Below, in pieces: positions 34,090-42,343 of a DNA stretch of 64,000 bases. The DNA is taken from positions 12,192 to 76,191 of the forward strand of contig CAZLYU010000010.1 in NCBI GenBank assembly GCA_964563855.1, read 5' to 3'. Under the pieces are notes generated by a model. That model had not been told where the DNA came from and made no database searches. It worked only from the letters and a program-made list of their open reading frames with translations. How positions within the stretch are numbered: position 1 is the first letter of the stretch; each line of letters starts with the position of its first letter. The position numbers and the translations under genes were made by a program. This DNA is from JAFGRR01 sp964563855 (GTDB lineage Bacteria > Planctomycetota > Phycisphaerae > UBA1845 > Fen-1342).

Positions 34090-34710
34090 GTGTCGCGAAA
34101 ACCGTTGAAGCGTCTCTATCCGCCGCTGTCGCGCGCGTTCTATGACCGCTCGCCGGCGACGGTGGCGCACGAGTTGATCGGCTGCTGGCTGGTGCGCGAG
34201 CTGGCTGGCGACCGATGCGTGGGGCGCATTGTCGAGACCGAGGCTTATCTCGCTGCGGATGACCAAGCGAGTCATTCGCATCACGGGCCGACGAAACGAA
34301 ATCGCGCGATGTTTGGGCCGCCGGGGCATGCGTATGTGTACATGATTCACGCGCGTTGGTGTCTGAATGCGGTGACGGAGGCGGACGGGGTAGGCAGTGC
34401 GGTGTTGGTGCGTGCGGTCGAGGTCGTCGCTGGTCACGCCGGGGCGCAGCACCGTCGCCCGGGCATGAAAGCCCGTGACTGGGCGCGCGGCCCGGCGCGG
34501 CTGTGCGCGGCGTTCGCGGTGGATAGAGCGTTCGACGGGCACGATCTCTGCCGCGGGCGGGAACTTTGGATTTCGGCGCGGGATTCGTTCAACTCCGGCA
34601 TTTCGTCGTCGCGGCGGATCGGCATTTCCAAGGCGCGCGAGCTGGCCTTGCGCTTCTTCGAGACCGATTCGCCGTGGGTGTCCGGGCCGAAGCAGCTTTA
34701 TGATCGATGA
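34090..34710 (+). CDS. mpg: DNA-3-methyladenine glycosylase (AAG/MPG family)
   Basis: The 206-residue product removes alkylated purines in base excision repair. Family motifs are LIGCWLVREL, VGRIVETEAYLAADDQASHS (with the catalytic Glu), TKRNRAMFGPPGHAYVYMIHARWCLNAVTE and SAVLVRAVEV. Its start is the GTG at 34090, which has GGAGAG just upstream. It diverges from phrB, so two DNA-repair genes share a short promoter region of about 77 nt. Confidence 0.88.
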   Translation: MSRKPLKRLYPPLSRAFYDRSPATVAHELIGCWLVRELAGDRCVGRIVETEAYLAADDQASHSHHGPTKRNRAMFGPPGHAYVYMIHARWCLNAVTEADGVGSAVLVRAVEVVAGHAGAQHRRPGMKARDWARGPARLCAAFAVDRAFDGHDLCRGRELWISARDSFNSGISSSRRIGISKARELALRFFETDSPWVSGPKQLYDR

Positions 34711-35064
34711 TTTTGGGGCAGTTGGATTGATTGGATTTAAGTATCTTGAGGTTCTACGTTTACGTTCTTGACACGTTCCGCGGATTCGGTTCGCGGACGG
34801 GCGGCGAACACGATCTTCACGGCCCACAGTGGAAATCAGGGCGGATGGCAAATACCCTTTAGTCGCAATCGAGAAAATCGTGCATGTCGGGCAGCGTAGC
34901 CGACGTGTCACGCAAACTCAGCGGTGCGCCGGACGTCAAATAACCCGGCTGGCTCGCGACGAAGGTGTAGCCTCGGCGGCTGCATCCCCCGGCGCACCGC
35001 CTTTTTCCTTTCCAAACGCTTCAACGGGCCGCGAGAAGCGCTCAGCAGTGACAGGGAGAGACTG
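34711..35064 (+). promoter_or_regulatory. Intergenic region before the SDR gene
   Basis: The 354-nt gap has an AT-richer stretch near 34720-34770, a TTGACA hexamer at 34768-34773 without a clear -10 box, and the structured element at 34883-35006. A GGGAGAG site precedes the SDR gene. Small ORFs here lack ribosome binding sites and family signals. Confidence 0.45.
34883..35006 (+). ncRNA. Candidate structured RNA with long-range stem and U tract
   Basis: Three helices are visible. Hairpin 1 is at 34883-34907 (8 bp including one G-U, 9-nt loop). A perfect 12-bp stem pairs GCGGTGCGCCGG (34921-34932) with CCGGCGCACCGC (34989-35000). Inside its 56-nt loop a 9-bp hairpin with one G-U occupies 34964-34986 (GGUGUAGCC with GGCUGCAUC). 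CTTTTTCC follows the closing stem directly, as in an intrinsic terminator. It lies 60 nt before the SDR start. It may be a small RNA or a leader that controls the SDR genes. It does not match the riboswitch consensus sequences I know. Confidence 0.4.
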
Positions 35065-35817
35065 ATGGGAGACGAACGCGCAGCGGCGTATCTGGTTATT
35101 GGCGGCGCCGGGGGTATCGGCTCCGCCACCGTGAAGAAACTGAGTGATCGCGGCGCGAAGGTGGCGATCGCGTCGCGCCGCAGCGACGCCGTCGAACGCT
35201 TCGCGGATGAAGTCGGCGCCGAGGCGTTAACGCTCGACGCCCGAGATTTTGACGCGGTTGAAAGCTGCGTGCATCAAGCCCACGAAAAGCTGGGCGGCCT
35301 CACCGGCGTGGCTTGCCTCGCGGGTTCGATTGTGCTCAAGCCCGCTCACATCTGCACCTTGCAAGACCTCGAAGACGCGTTGCAAACCAACGTGCACACC
35401 GCGTTCGCCACCGTGCGCGCTGCTGCAAAGCAACTGCGTGATCGTGGCGGCTCGGTCGTTTTGATGTCGTCGGTTGCGGCGCGGACCGGTTTGCCGAATC
35501 ACGAAGTCATCGCCGCCGCCAAGGGCGCCGTGGAGGGGCTCACGCGGGCGGCCGCCGCAACTTATGCGGGTCAGCAATTGCGGGTCAACGCGGTGGCGCC
35601 GGGATTGGTCGATACGCCGCTGAGCAGCCAGATCACCGGCAACGCAACCGCGCTGAAAGCATCGCAAGCGATGCATCCGTTGGGGAGGATCGGTGGGCCC
35701 GACGAAATCGCCGCTGTCATCGACTGGCTGTTGAGCGACGCCAGCGGCTGGGTCACGGGGCAGGTCATGAGCGTGGACGGCGGATTGTCGACATTGCACG
35801 GCAAGCCGAAGGTGTAG
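35065..35817 (+). CDS. Short-chain dehydrogenase/reductase-like protein lacking the catalytic tyrosine
   Basis: The 250-residue product has the classical SDR fold: GGAGGIGSA (13-21) for the dinucleotide, LDARD, and CLAGSI in place of NNAG. Asn109 is in TNV and Ser136 in LMSSVA. RVNAVAPGLVDTPL and the C-terminal TGQVMSVDGGL are present. The YxxxK motif reads IxxxK (Ile149, Lys153), so the catalytic tyrosine is missing. Related SDRs with PNHE-IAAAK exist, so the change is probably a feature of a subfamily. The substrate is unknown. The next gene follows after 12 nt. Confidence 0.8.
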   Translation: MGDERAAAYLVIGGAGGIGSATVKKLSDRGAKVAIASRRSDAVERFADEVGAEALTLDARDFDAVESCVHQAHEKLGGLTGVACLAGSIVLKPAHICTLQDLEDALQTNVHTAFATVRAAAKQLRDRGGSVVLMSSVAARTGLPNHEVIAAAKGAVEGLTRAAAATYAGQQLRVNAVAPGLVDTPLSSQITGNATALKASQAMHPLGRIGGPDEIAAVIDWLLSDASGWVTGQVMSVDGGLSTLHGKPKV

Positions 35818-35829
35818 ACCATCGGCAGT

Positions 35830-37329
35830 GTGGACCACGGCAAGCCCATCTTTCTCACCGGCGCGACTGGCTACGTCGGTGGGCGTCTCGCGCCGCGACT
35901 GCTGAGCGAAGGCTGGCGGGTTCGATGCCTGGCGCGCAGTCCGCGCAAACTGAACAACCGGTTCTGGTCAGAGCACGGTAACGTTGAGGTCGTTGCCGGC
36001 AGCGCGAACGATTCGGCTACGCTTGCCGAAGCGATGCGCGGTTGCGGCGTCGCATACTTCCTGATGCACTCGATGGAGAGCAGCGGCGACGCCTTTCGCG
36101 ATCGCGATCGTCGTTTGGCCGAGACATTTGCGACCGCGGCGGCCGAGGCGGGCGTCGAGCGCATCATCTATCTCGGCGGGCTGGGCGAAGAGGGGCCCGA
36201 CCTCAGCGAACACCTGCGCTCGCGTCGCGAAGTGGCTGAAGTGTTGGCGGCGGGGAAGGTTCCCGTGACCACGTTGCGGGCGGCGATCATCATCGGCTCG
36301 GGGTCGGCGTCGTTCGAAATTCTTCGCTATCTGACCGAGCGGCTGCCGATCATGGTGACCCCGCGATGGGTAAGCACCGAGTGTCAGCCGATCGCGATTC
36401 GCGACATCCTGCGCTATCTGGTGTTGGCGCTGCACACACCCGCCACCACGGGCAAGACGCTCGATGTCGGCGGTCCCGATATCTTGACCTATCGCGAACT
36501 CATGCAGATCACGGCGGAGGCGATCGGACTGCGACGACGCCTCATCATCCCCGTCAATGTGCTCACGCCGACGCTGAGCTCGTGGTGGATACATCTGATT
36601 ACGCCGGTGAATCACCGCATCGCGCGGCCGCTGGCGGAAGGGCTCCGCAATCGCGTCGTGTGTCGCGACGACGAAGCCGTTCGGCTGATGCCGTTCGAGC
36701 GATTGCCAACCCGTGAAGCCATTCGGCTGGCCATCGGCAAGTTGCGACGGCGCGATCTGGAGACGTGGTGGTCGGACGCGGGCCCCGTCGCTGGCGATCC
36801 GGATTGGTCGGGCGGCAAAGTGTTCAGTGATCGGCGGCGGACCTTCGTCAAAGCGGCCCCGGCGGAGGTCTTTCGCGCGATCTCCCGTCTCGGCGGCAAG
36901 CACGGATACTTCGGCAGCGACGTGCTGTGGCAACTACGCGGGCTCATCGATCAGGTGCTCGGCGGCCCTGGGCTGCGACGCGGGCGTCGGGACGCCGAGG
37001 AGATCGGCTTCGGCGATGCGCTCGACTTTTGGCGCGTCACCGAGGTGACGCCCGATCGATCATTGGGCTTGAAAGCGGAGATGAAGCTGCCCGGCGAGGC
37101 GTATCTGAGCTTCTCCATCGCGCCAAACGCCGACGACCCTAACCGCTGCACGCTCACGCAGGTGGCCACGTTCAAGCCGCACGGGTTGATGGGACTGCTC
37201 TACTGGTTGCTGGTCACGCCGATGCATGGCGTGGTGTTCACGCAAATGCTGCAAGGCCTGCGCCGCCGGGCGGAATCGCAAGCGAGCAATGCGGCGGCCG
37301 GTCGGGGGGCGTCGGCAGTAATAAATTGA
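35830..37329 (+). CDS. Extended SDR fused to a DUF2867 domain
   Basis: The 499-residue product has an N-terminal atypical NAD(P)-binding domain (FLTGATGYVGGRLAPRLL, YLGGLGE) similar to NmrA-like and YbjT proteins. A C-terminal DUF2867 region (about 340-480) contains FGSDVLWQLRGLIDQVLGGPGLRRGRR, DALDFWRV and AEMKLPGEAYLSF. This combination is common in actinobacteria and proteobacteria, often beside photolyase genes, but no reaction is known. The start is a GTG. The gene follows the SDR-like gene by 12 nt and precedes the haem genes by about 90 nt. Confidence 0.82.
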   Translation: MDHGKPIFLTGATGYVGGRLAPRLLSEGWRVRCLARSPRKLNNRFWSEHGNVEVVAGSANDSATLAEAMRGCGVAYFLMHSMESSGDAFRDRDRRLAETFATAAAEAGVERIIYLGGLGEEGPDLSEHLRSRREVAEVLAAGKVPVTTLRAAIIIGSGSASFEILRYLTERLPIMVTPRWVSTECQPIAIRDILRYLVLALHTPATTGKTLDVGGPDILTYRELMQITAEAIGLRRRLIIPVNVLTPTLSSWWIHLITPVNHRIARPLAEGLRNRVVCRDDEAVRLMPFERLPTREAIRLAIGKLRRRDLETWWSDAGPVAGDPDWSGGKVFSDRRRTFVKAAPAEVFRAISRLGGKHGYFGSDVLWQLRGLIDQVLGGPGLRRGRRDAEEIGFGDALDFWRVTEVTPDRSLGLKAEMKLPGEAYLSFSIAPNADDPNRCTLTQVATFKPHGLMGLLYWLLVTPMHGVVFTQMLQGLRRRAESQASNAAAGRGASAVIN

Positions 37330-37417
37330 CATCAAAAGCGTCGGGATTTAAGCTTTTGCTTTGGCGACGATTGATGGATACGGCTCCGCCGTTTCGCCTG
37401 CTGCGAGAAGAGTTGCC

Positions 37418-39736
37418 GTGCTGCTCCGATTTGCCTCGTCCCCAACCCACCTCCGACCGAATGCAACGATTGACGACGGACGACCGCGGCTTCGCGGCGT
37501 GATGCTGGTCAATGTCGGTACGCCGGACAGTGCTTCGGTAAACGACGTCCGGGCCTACCTCTCGGAGTTTCTGGCGGACCCGGCGGTCATTCAATTGCCG
37601 CTGCTGATGCGTTGGATGCAACGCCCGCTCGCCCGTCTGATCGCCAGTCGCCGCGCCGCCGAATCCGCGGAGAAGTATCGCGAGGTGTGGACCGACCGCG
37701 GCTCGCCGCTCCGCGCGATCATGGAGGATCAGGCGGCGGCGCTCCGGTCGCTCTTGCCGAGCGACACGTCGGTGCGCATTGCGATGCGGTACGGCTCGCC
37801 GAGCATCCCCAGCGTGCTGGAGCAGTTGGTGCGTGACGGCGTCGAGGATCTGACCGTCATTCCGATGTACCCCCACTACAGCGGCACGACCACGGGCACG
37901 GTGGTCCAAGAGCTTTATCGGGCCATTAAACAGAGCAGCGCCCACGTCAACGTCACGCTGCGGACGAGTTGGTACGACGATGTCGGCTACGTCAACGCTC
38001 AGGCCCGCTGCATCGCCGAGTTCGTCGCCGCTAATCAGCTCGATCCGAACGACACGCTGCTCATGTTTTCAGCGCACGGCCTGCCCGTGAGCTACATCAA
38101 GCGCGGCGATCCTTATGACCGGCACATTCAGACCTCGGTCCGCCTGGTGACGCAGCGGCTCGGTTGGCCCGAAGACCGCATGACGCTGGCGTATCAAAGC
38201 CGCATGGGCCCGGCCGAGTGGCTGCAACCCTACGCCGAAGACATGTTGCCCGACCTGGCGCGGCGCGGCGAGAAGCGCGTGCTGTGCGTGCCGATCAGCT
38301 TTGTCACCGACTGCCTCGAAACCCTCGAAGAAATCGCGCTGCGCTATCGGGCCGACTTCGCGAAGCTCGGCGGCGAGTTGTTCGTCACGCCGGCGATGAA
38401 CACCCATGAGCAGTTCATCACCGCACTGCGCAACCTGACGCAGCGCGGCCCGCGGCCGGTCACCGGCTTCGACGAGAAGACGCCCCCGCTGCTCAAGCAA
38501 CGACCACGCGCCGTGATACCGCAGCGCGGCCTTCAGCGGTTTCTGATGATGGGCGTGTCGCTGCGCAACCGCATCGGCCCCGGCGACGGGCCGACGTTGC
38601 AACACGCCGACGCGGAATCGCTGCTCTGCGTCAAAAAGCCGCAAGAAGCAGTGCAGCCGCTGCTGGCTGACCTGAAGCGGCAGGGACTGATTTCTGAGGG
38701 CCTGATCTGGAACACCTGCCAGCGGTTCGAGTTTTTTGGTTGGCTCGAACCGTCGTCCGATGGTGATGAGGCCTGCGTCGTGAGAGACGTGCGCAGTGCG
38801 CTGTTTGGCGAGCACGCCGGCGCGCCCGAGATCAACGTGCTGTTCGGCGCCGACGCCTGGCGGCATCTCACGCGCACCGCGGCCGGGCTCAACAGCGGCC
38901 TCCCCGGCGACCGCGACGTCCTCGAACAGCTCAGCGCGGCGCAACAGACCGCCGAGCGCGCCGGGACCGCCGGCGAACGCGTTCAGCGACTCGTCGACGA
39001 AGCCCGCAGCACCGCCGACGCCGTCAAACGTGAGACCGATTGGGGCCTGGTCGATCCCGGCTATTGCTATGCGGCGCTGCAGCGGTTGCGCGGCGAGTGG
39101 GGCACGCGTTTCACCAACAGCCGCCACGTGGTCGTCGGCGGCTCGACGACGTCGCGGTCGCTCCTGCAGACGTTGTTCGCCGACTTCGGTGTCAACGAAC
39201 GCGACGCGACACTGGTCTACCGCAGTCACCAAGGCGGTCAGACCAAATTGCTGCGGAAAGCGATCGGCAACGGGCGCCGCGTACGCACCGATGCGTACGA
39301 CAGCCGCGAGGCGCTGCAGGCCATGGCCGACGCCGACTTCCTGTACTTCGGCATCGATCGTGCAGAGCCGGTGTTGACGCGAGAGATGCTGGAGAGGCTC
39401 TGCGATACCTCGCAACACCCGTTGACGATCGTCGACTTCAACACGAACGGCAGCACCGCGGGCCTGGCCGACGTTGCGGGCGTTACGCTGATCGATGCCG
39501 CGCGGCTCGAGCAGGAGACGCAGGTCTACGCCGATCGCGTCAGCAGTCAGCCCGAGTTCGCGCGGTATGTGAAGACCGCCGACGCGTGGCTGAGCGCCAA
39601 AGCGCCCGACGACGCCCAGCCCGAGCTCGCGCTGCCGTGTCTGGCGGACGCCGGGCGTGATGCGAAACCCCATTGCAGCGAGTGTGGCCGCGCCGTGCGC
39701 AGCGTGCTGTCGCCGACGGAAAGCCTGAGCCGATGA
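37418..39736 (+). CDS. hemH: Ferrochelatase fused to a glutamyl-tRNA-reductase-like module (HemH-HemA)
   Basis: The 772-residue protein has two parts. Residues about 28-345 are a ferrochelatase: MLVNVGTPDSAS, FLADPAVIQLP, PMYPHYSGTTTG, the metal-site histidine in FSAHGLPVSYIKRGDPY and the glutamate in FVTDCLETLEEI. Residues about 374-735 follow GluTR order: NTCQRFEFFG with Cys434 as the nucleophile position, HLTRTAAGLNSGLPGDRDVLEQL, AVKRETDWG, a Rossmann-like VVVGGSTTSRSLLQTLF and LTIVDFNTNGS. The GluTR dimerisation domain is absent, and the tail adds CSECG. GTG at 37418 has a GA-rich site upstream. A TTG at 37361 is the alternative. It overlaps hemN by 4 nt. Confidence 0.82.
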   Translation: MLLRFASSPTHLRPNATIDDGRPRLRGVMLVNVGTPDSASVNDVRAYLSEFLADPAVIQLPLLMRWMQRPLARLIASRRAAESAEKYREVWTDRGSPLRAIMEDQAAALRSLLPSDTSVRIAMRYGSPSIPSVLEQLVRDGVEDLTVIPMYPHYSGTTTGTVVQELYRAIKQSSAHVNVTLRTSWYDDVGYVNAQARCIAEFVAANQLDPNDTLLMFSAHGLPVSYIKRGDPYDRHIQTSVRLVTQRLGWPEDRMTLAYQSRMGPAEWLQPYAEDMLPDLARRGEKRVLCVPISFVTDCLETLEEIALRYRADFAKLGGELFVTPAMNTHEQFITALRNLTQRGPRPVTGFDEKTPPLLKQRPRAVIPQRGLQRFLMMGVSLRNRIGPGDGPTLQHADAESLLCVKKPQEAVQPLLADLKRQGLISEGLIWNTCQRFEFFGWLEPSSDGDEACVVRDVRSALFGEHAGAPEINVLFGADAWRHLTRTAAGLNSGLPGDRDVLEQLSAAQQTAERAGTAGERVQRLVDEARSTADAVKRETDWGLVDPGYCYAALQRLRGEWGTRFTNSRHVVVGGSTTSRSLLQTLFADFGVNERDATLVYRSHQGGQTKLLRKAIGNGRRVRTDAYDSREALQAMADADFLYFGIDRAEPVLTREMLERLCDTSQHPLTIVDFNTNGSTAGLADVAGVTLIDAARLEQETQVYADRVSSQPEFARYVKTADAWLSAKAPDDAQPELALPCLADAGRDAKPHCSECGRAVRSVLSPTESLSR

Positions 39737-41154
39737 GCCTGACCGCCCCTCTCGATCGCGACGTCTTCCGCCGTTACGCCGGCTTGGCGCTGCCGCGGCA
39801 CGTGGCCTACCCGATGCCCACGTGGTGGAGCGACTGCACGTCGGATGACGGGGCGCAGATGCTCGCAGAGGCACGGTCGCGCGACGACGCGCCCGACATG
39901 TCGCTCTACCTGCACATTCCCTTCTGCGAGAGCTCGTGCCGCTACTGCGCGTGCACACGCGTCGCGCTGCCCAAATGCGAACCGACGGCCGCCGAACGCG
40001 CCGCGCGCTATGTGCAGGGATTGATCGCGGAAATTGCGACCGTCGCGCGGACCATCGGCGCCGGACCCCGCGCCGTCCGTCAGATTCACTGGGGCGGCGG
40101 CACGCCGACCTATCTCGATCATGACCAGTTGCGGGCGATTCAGTCGGCGTTGCGTGAGCATTTTCTCTTGCGCGACGACGCCGAGATCGCGATGGAGGTT
40201 GATCCGCGGCGAGTCGATCGCGCGACGCTCGCGTTGCTGCACGAGCTCGGTTTCAACCGGATCTCGCTCGGCATTCAAGACTTCGATCCGCAAGTGCAAG
40301 AGCACGTCGGACGCGTGCAGCCGGTCGAGCTCGTTCAGCAGACCGTGCACGCAGCCCGCGACGTCGGCTTCACCTGCATCAACTTCGATCTCATTTACGG
40401 CCTGCCCATGCAGACGCTCGACAGCGTGCGGCGGACCATCGAGCAGACGATCGCGATCGGGCCCGACCGCGTGGCGTACTACCAGTACGCGATGATTCCC
40501 GACAAGATCGCGTCGCAGCGCGGGCTCGACTACAACCTGCTGCCCGACAGCGAAGACAAGCTCGACATGTTTCTGCTGGGGCTCGAACGGTTCGAGCCCG
40601 CCGGCTACGCCTTCATCGGGCTCGATCACTTCGCAAAGCAGGATGAACCCTTGGCGAAAGCCGCCCGCGACGGCACGCTGCAGCGCAACTTCCAGGGCAT
40701 GACCACCGGCGGCGGACTCGATCTGATCGGCCTCGGGGCGTCATCAATCGGTCACCTTTCGCAGGTGGGCTTCTTGCAGAATGTTCGCGGCGCCGAAGAC
40801 TATCTGCGACGCGTCGAGGCGGGCGAACTCGCCACGTTCCGCGGAAAACGCCTGACCGACGACGATCGCATTCGACAGGCGGTGCTCGGCGATTTGTATT
40901 GCAAGGCTGAGGTGCGCCCGGCGCAGATCGAAGCGGAGTTCGGAATCGACTTCAGCGACTACTTCGCCCGCGAGTGTGCGATCATGCGCGAGCTGGCCGC
41001 CGACGGTTTGGTGGAAGTCACCGACGACGCGATCCGCGTCACCCGGCCGCTGGGCCGCGTGCTGATGCGCACGGTCGCCGCGGTGTTCGACGCCTATCTC
41101 GAGCCGGAGGCGTATCGCGCCGGCGATCGTCAGTACTTCTCGACCAACGCCTAA
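39733..41154 (+). CDS. hemN: Oxygen-independent coproporphyrinogen III oxidase (radical SAM)
   Basis: The 473-residue product has the HemN iron-sulphur motif HIPFCESSCRYCAC, with Cys65, Cys69 and Cys72 for the cluster and Cys74 as the extra conserved cysteine. WGGGTPTYL, INFDLIYGLPMQT and the C-terminal RNFQGMTTG also match true HemN rather than HemW. It converts coproporphyrinogen III to protoporphyrinogen IX without oxygen. The ATG overlaps the stop of the fusion gene by 4 nt, so an earlier haem step, HemN and the last step may be made from one mRNA. Confidence 0.93.
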   Translation: MSLTAPLDRDVFRRYAGLALPRHVAYPMPTWWSDCTSDDGAQMLAEARSRDDAPDMSLYLHIPFCESSCRYCACTRVALPKCEPTAAERAARYVQGLIAEIATVARTIGAGPRAVRQIHWGGGTPTYLDHDQLRAIQSALREHFLLRDDAEIAMEVDPRRVDRATLALLHELGFNRISLGIQDFDPQVQEHVGRVQPVELVQQTVHAARDVGFTCINFDLIYGLPMQTLDSVRRTIEQTIAIGPDRVAYYQYAMIPDKIASQRGLDYNLLPDSEDKLDMFLLGLERFEPAGYAFIGLDHFAKQDEPLAKAARDGTLQRNFQGMTTGGGLDLIGLGASSIGHLSQVGFLQNVRGAEDYLRRVEAGELATFRGKRLTDDDRIRQAVLGDLYCKAEVRPAQIEAEFGIDFSDYFARECAIMRELAADGLVEVTDDAIRVTRPLGRVLMRTVAAVFDAYLEPEAYRAGDRQYFSTNA

Positions 41155-41208
41155 GCAGCCACCCGCAGCCGCGGGCCGCCAACACGGGCGACATCGCAGC
41201 CGCGCGCT

Positions 41209-42288
41209 TTACTTCGCCACCGCCATCGACTCGTCGCGAGCGCGGTTGTGGTTCACGTCTCCTGCTTCAGCCGGCGTCTCGTTGCGTTGGTCGGCGCCCA
41301 GAAACCCCGTCAAGTTCAGCCGTCGAGCTTCCTCCCAATAGCGCCCGGCGTTGTGTTCGTACGACGCCCGCATCGCGACTTCGGCGACCAGACCCATCAA
41401 GATCGAGAACACGCCGAGCAGAAAGAACATCAGTCCCACCAGCGGGGCTTTGCCCCAGAACGCGTTCCACGCAGTCCATCCGGCGCCCGTCGCACTGTAG
41501 GTGTAGATCGCGACGCCGAACGCAAATGCCAGCGACAGCAGCGCTCCGACCCAACTGTACAGTGCGATCTTGCCGAAGAAGTGAATCGGTTTGGTGCGGT
41601 AGCGCTGCAGCAGACGCACCAGGAGCAGGTCGAGCGCTACCCGCAAGATGCGGCCGTAGCCATATTTACTCTGTCCATGCTCGCGCGGCTTGTGATCGAC
41701 CACCACTTCCACGATGCGGGCGCCGTGCATCGACGCGTACACGGGAATGAACCGATGCATCTCGCCGAAGAGGCGCGCGTCTTTGATCATCGACGCGCGA
41801 TAGGCCTTGAGCGTGCAACCGTAGTCGTGCAGACGCACATCGGTGACGTAGCTGATGATGCGGTTTGCGATGCGTGAGACGAGCGTGCGGTGCCACGTGT
41901 CTTTGCGGTCTTTACGCCAGCCGCTGACAACGTCGTAGCCCTCTTCCAGTTTGTCGCACAACCGCTCGATCTCTTCCGGCGGGTTCTGACCGTCGCTGTC
42001 GAGCGGAACGATGATCGGCGAACTCGCCGCCCAGAAGCCCGCCATCATCGCCGCGGTCTGCCCAAAGTTGCGCGCGAAGTGAATCACGCGGATGCGCTCG
42101 TCGCGCGCCGCCCACTCGTCGAGAATCGCACCGGAGCGGTCGCGGCTGCCGTCGTTCACGAAGATGATCTCGAAGCGGCGGCGCTGCTGACTCAGCGTAT
42201 CGAGGAAGTACGGAATGACGGTCGGCAGACTGGCTTCTTCTTGAAACACCGGCGCGACGACGGAGACTTCGGGGGTAAGACTACTCAT
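41209..42288 (-). CDS. Family 2 glycosyltransferase (DPM1/GtrB-like) with two membrane helices
   Basis: The 359-residue product has the GT-A core: SVVAPVFQEEASLPTVI, FVNDGSRDRS, ARNFGQTAAMMAGF, LDSDGQNPPEEI (DxD-type metal site) and REHGQSKYGYG. Two C-terminal helices follow (FGKIALYSWVGALLSLAFAFGVAIYTY and LVGLMFFLLGVFSILMGLVAEVAM). Such enzymes transfer sugars to polyprenyl phosphate at the cytosolic face. The sugar is unknown. The ATG at 42288 has GGGAG upstream. The gene is convergent with hemN and divergent from comEC. Confidence 0.86.
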   Translation of the reverse strand: MSSLTPEVSVVAPVFQEEASLPTVIPYFLDTLSQQRRRFEIIFVNDGSRDRSGAILDEWAARDERIRVIHFARNFGQTAAMMAGFWAASSPIIVPLDSDGQNPPEEIERLCDKLEEGYDVVSGWRKDRKDTWHRTLVSRIANRIISYVTDVRLHDYGCTLKAYRASMIKDARLFGEMHRFIPVYASMHGARIVEVVVDHKPREHGQSKYGYGRILRVALDLLLVRLLQRYRTKPIHFFGKIALYSWVGALLSLAFAFGVAIYTYSATGAGWTAWNAFWGKAPLVGLMFFLLGVFSILMGLVAEVAMRASYEHNAGRYWEEARRLNLTGFLGADQRNETPAEAGDVNHNRARDESMAVAK

Positions 42289-42343
42289 GCGGCTCCCGCG
42301 AGAATCAGAGTGAACGGTCAAGCTCGTAATATAGCGACCCCAC

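Noticed and set aside
34720..34735. Short direct repeat TTGGATTGATTGGATT
   Set aside because: It is a single AT-rich stretch of three imperfect units with no partner and no mobile-element context.
34883..35006. Known riboswitch (cyclic di-GMP type I, cobalamin or TPP)
   Set aside because: An ACGCAAA stretch recalls the cyclic di-GMP element, but the neighbouring helices do not fit, and cobalamin or TPP core sequences are absent.
34829..35065. 78-codon plus-strand ORF in the gap before the SDR gene
   Set aside because: It has no ribosome binding site, no hydrophobic or domain pattern, and overlaps the structured RNA candidate.
38069..39958. 629-codon minus-strand ORF across the haem fusion gene
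   Set aside because: It is antisense to a gene with clear ferrochelatase and GluTR-like motifs, and its translation shows no family pattern.
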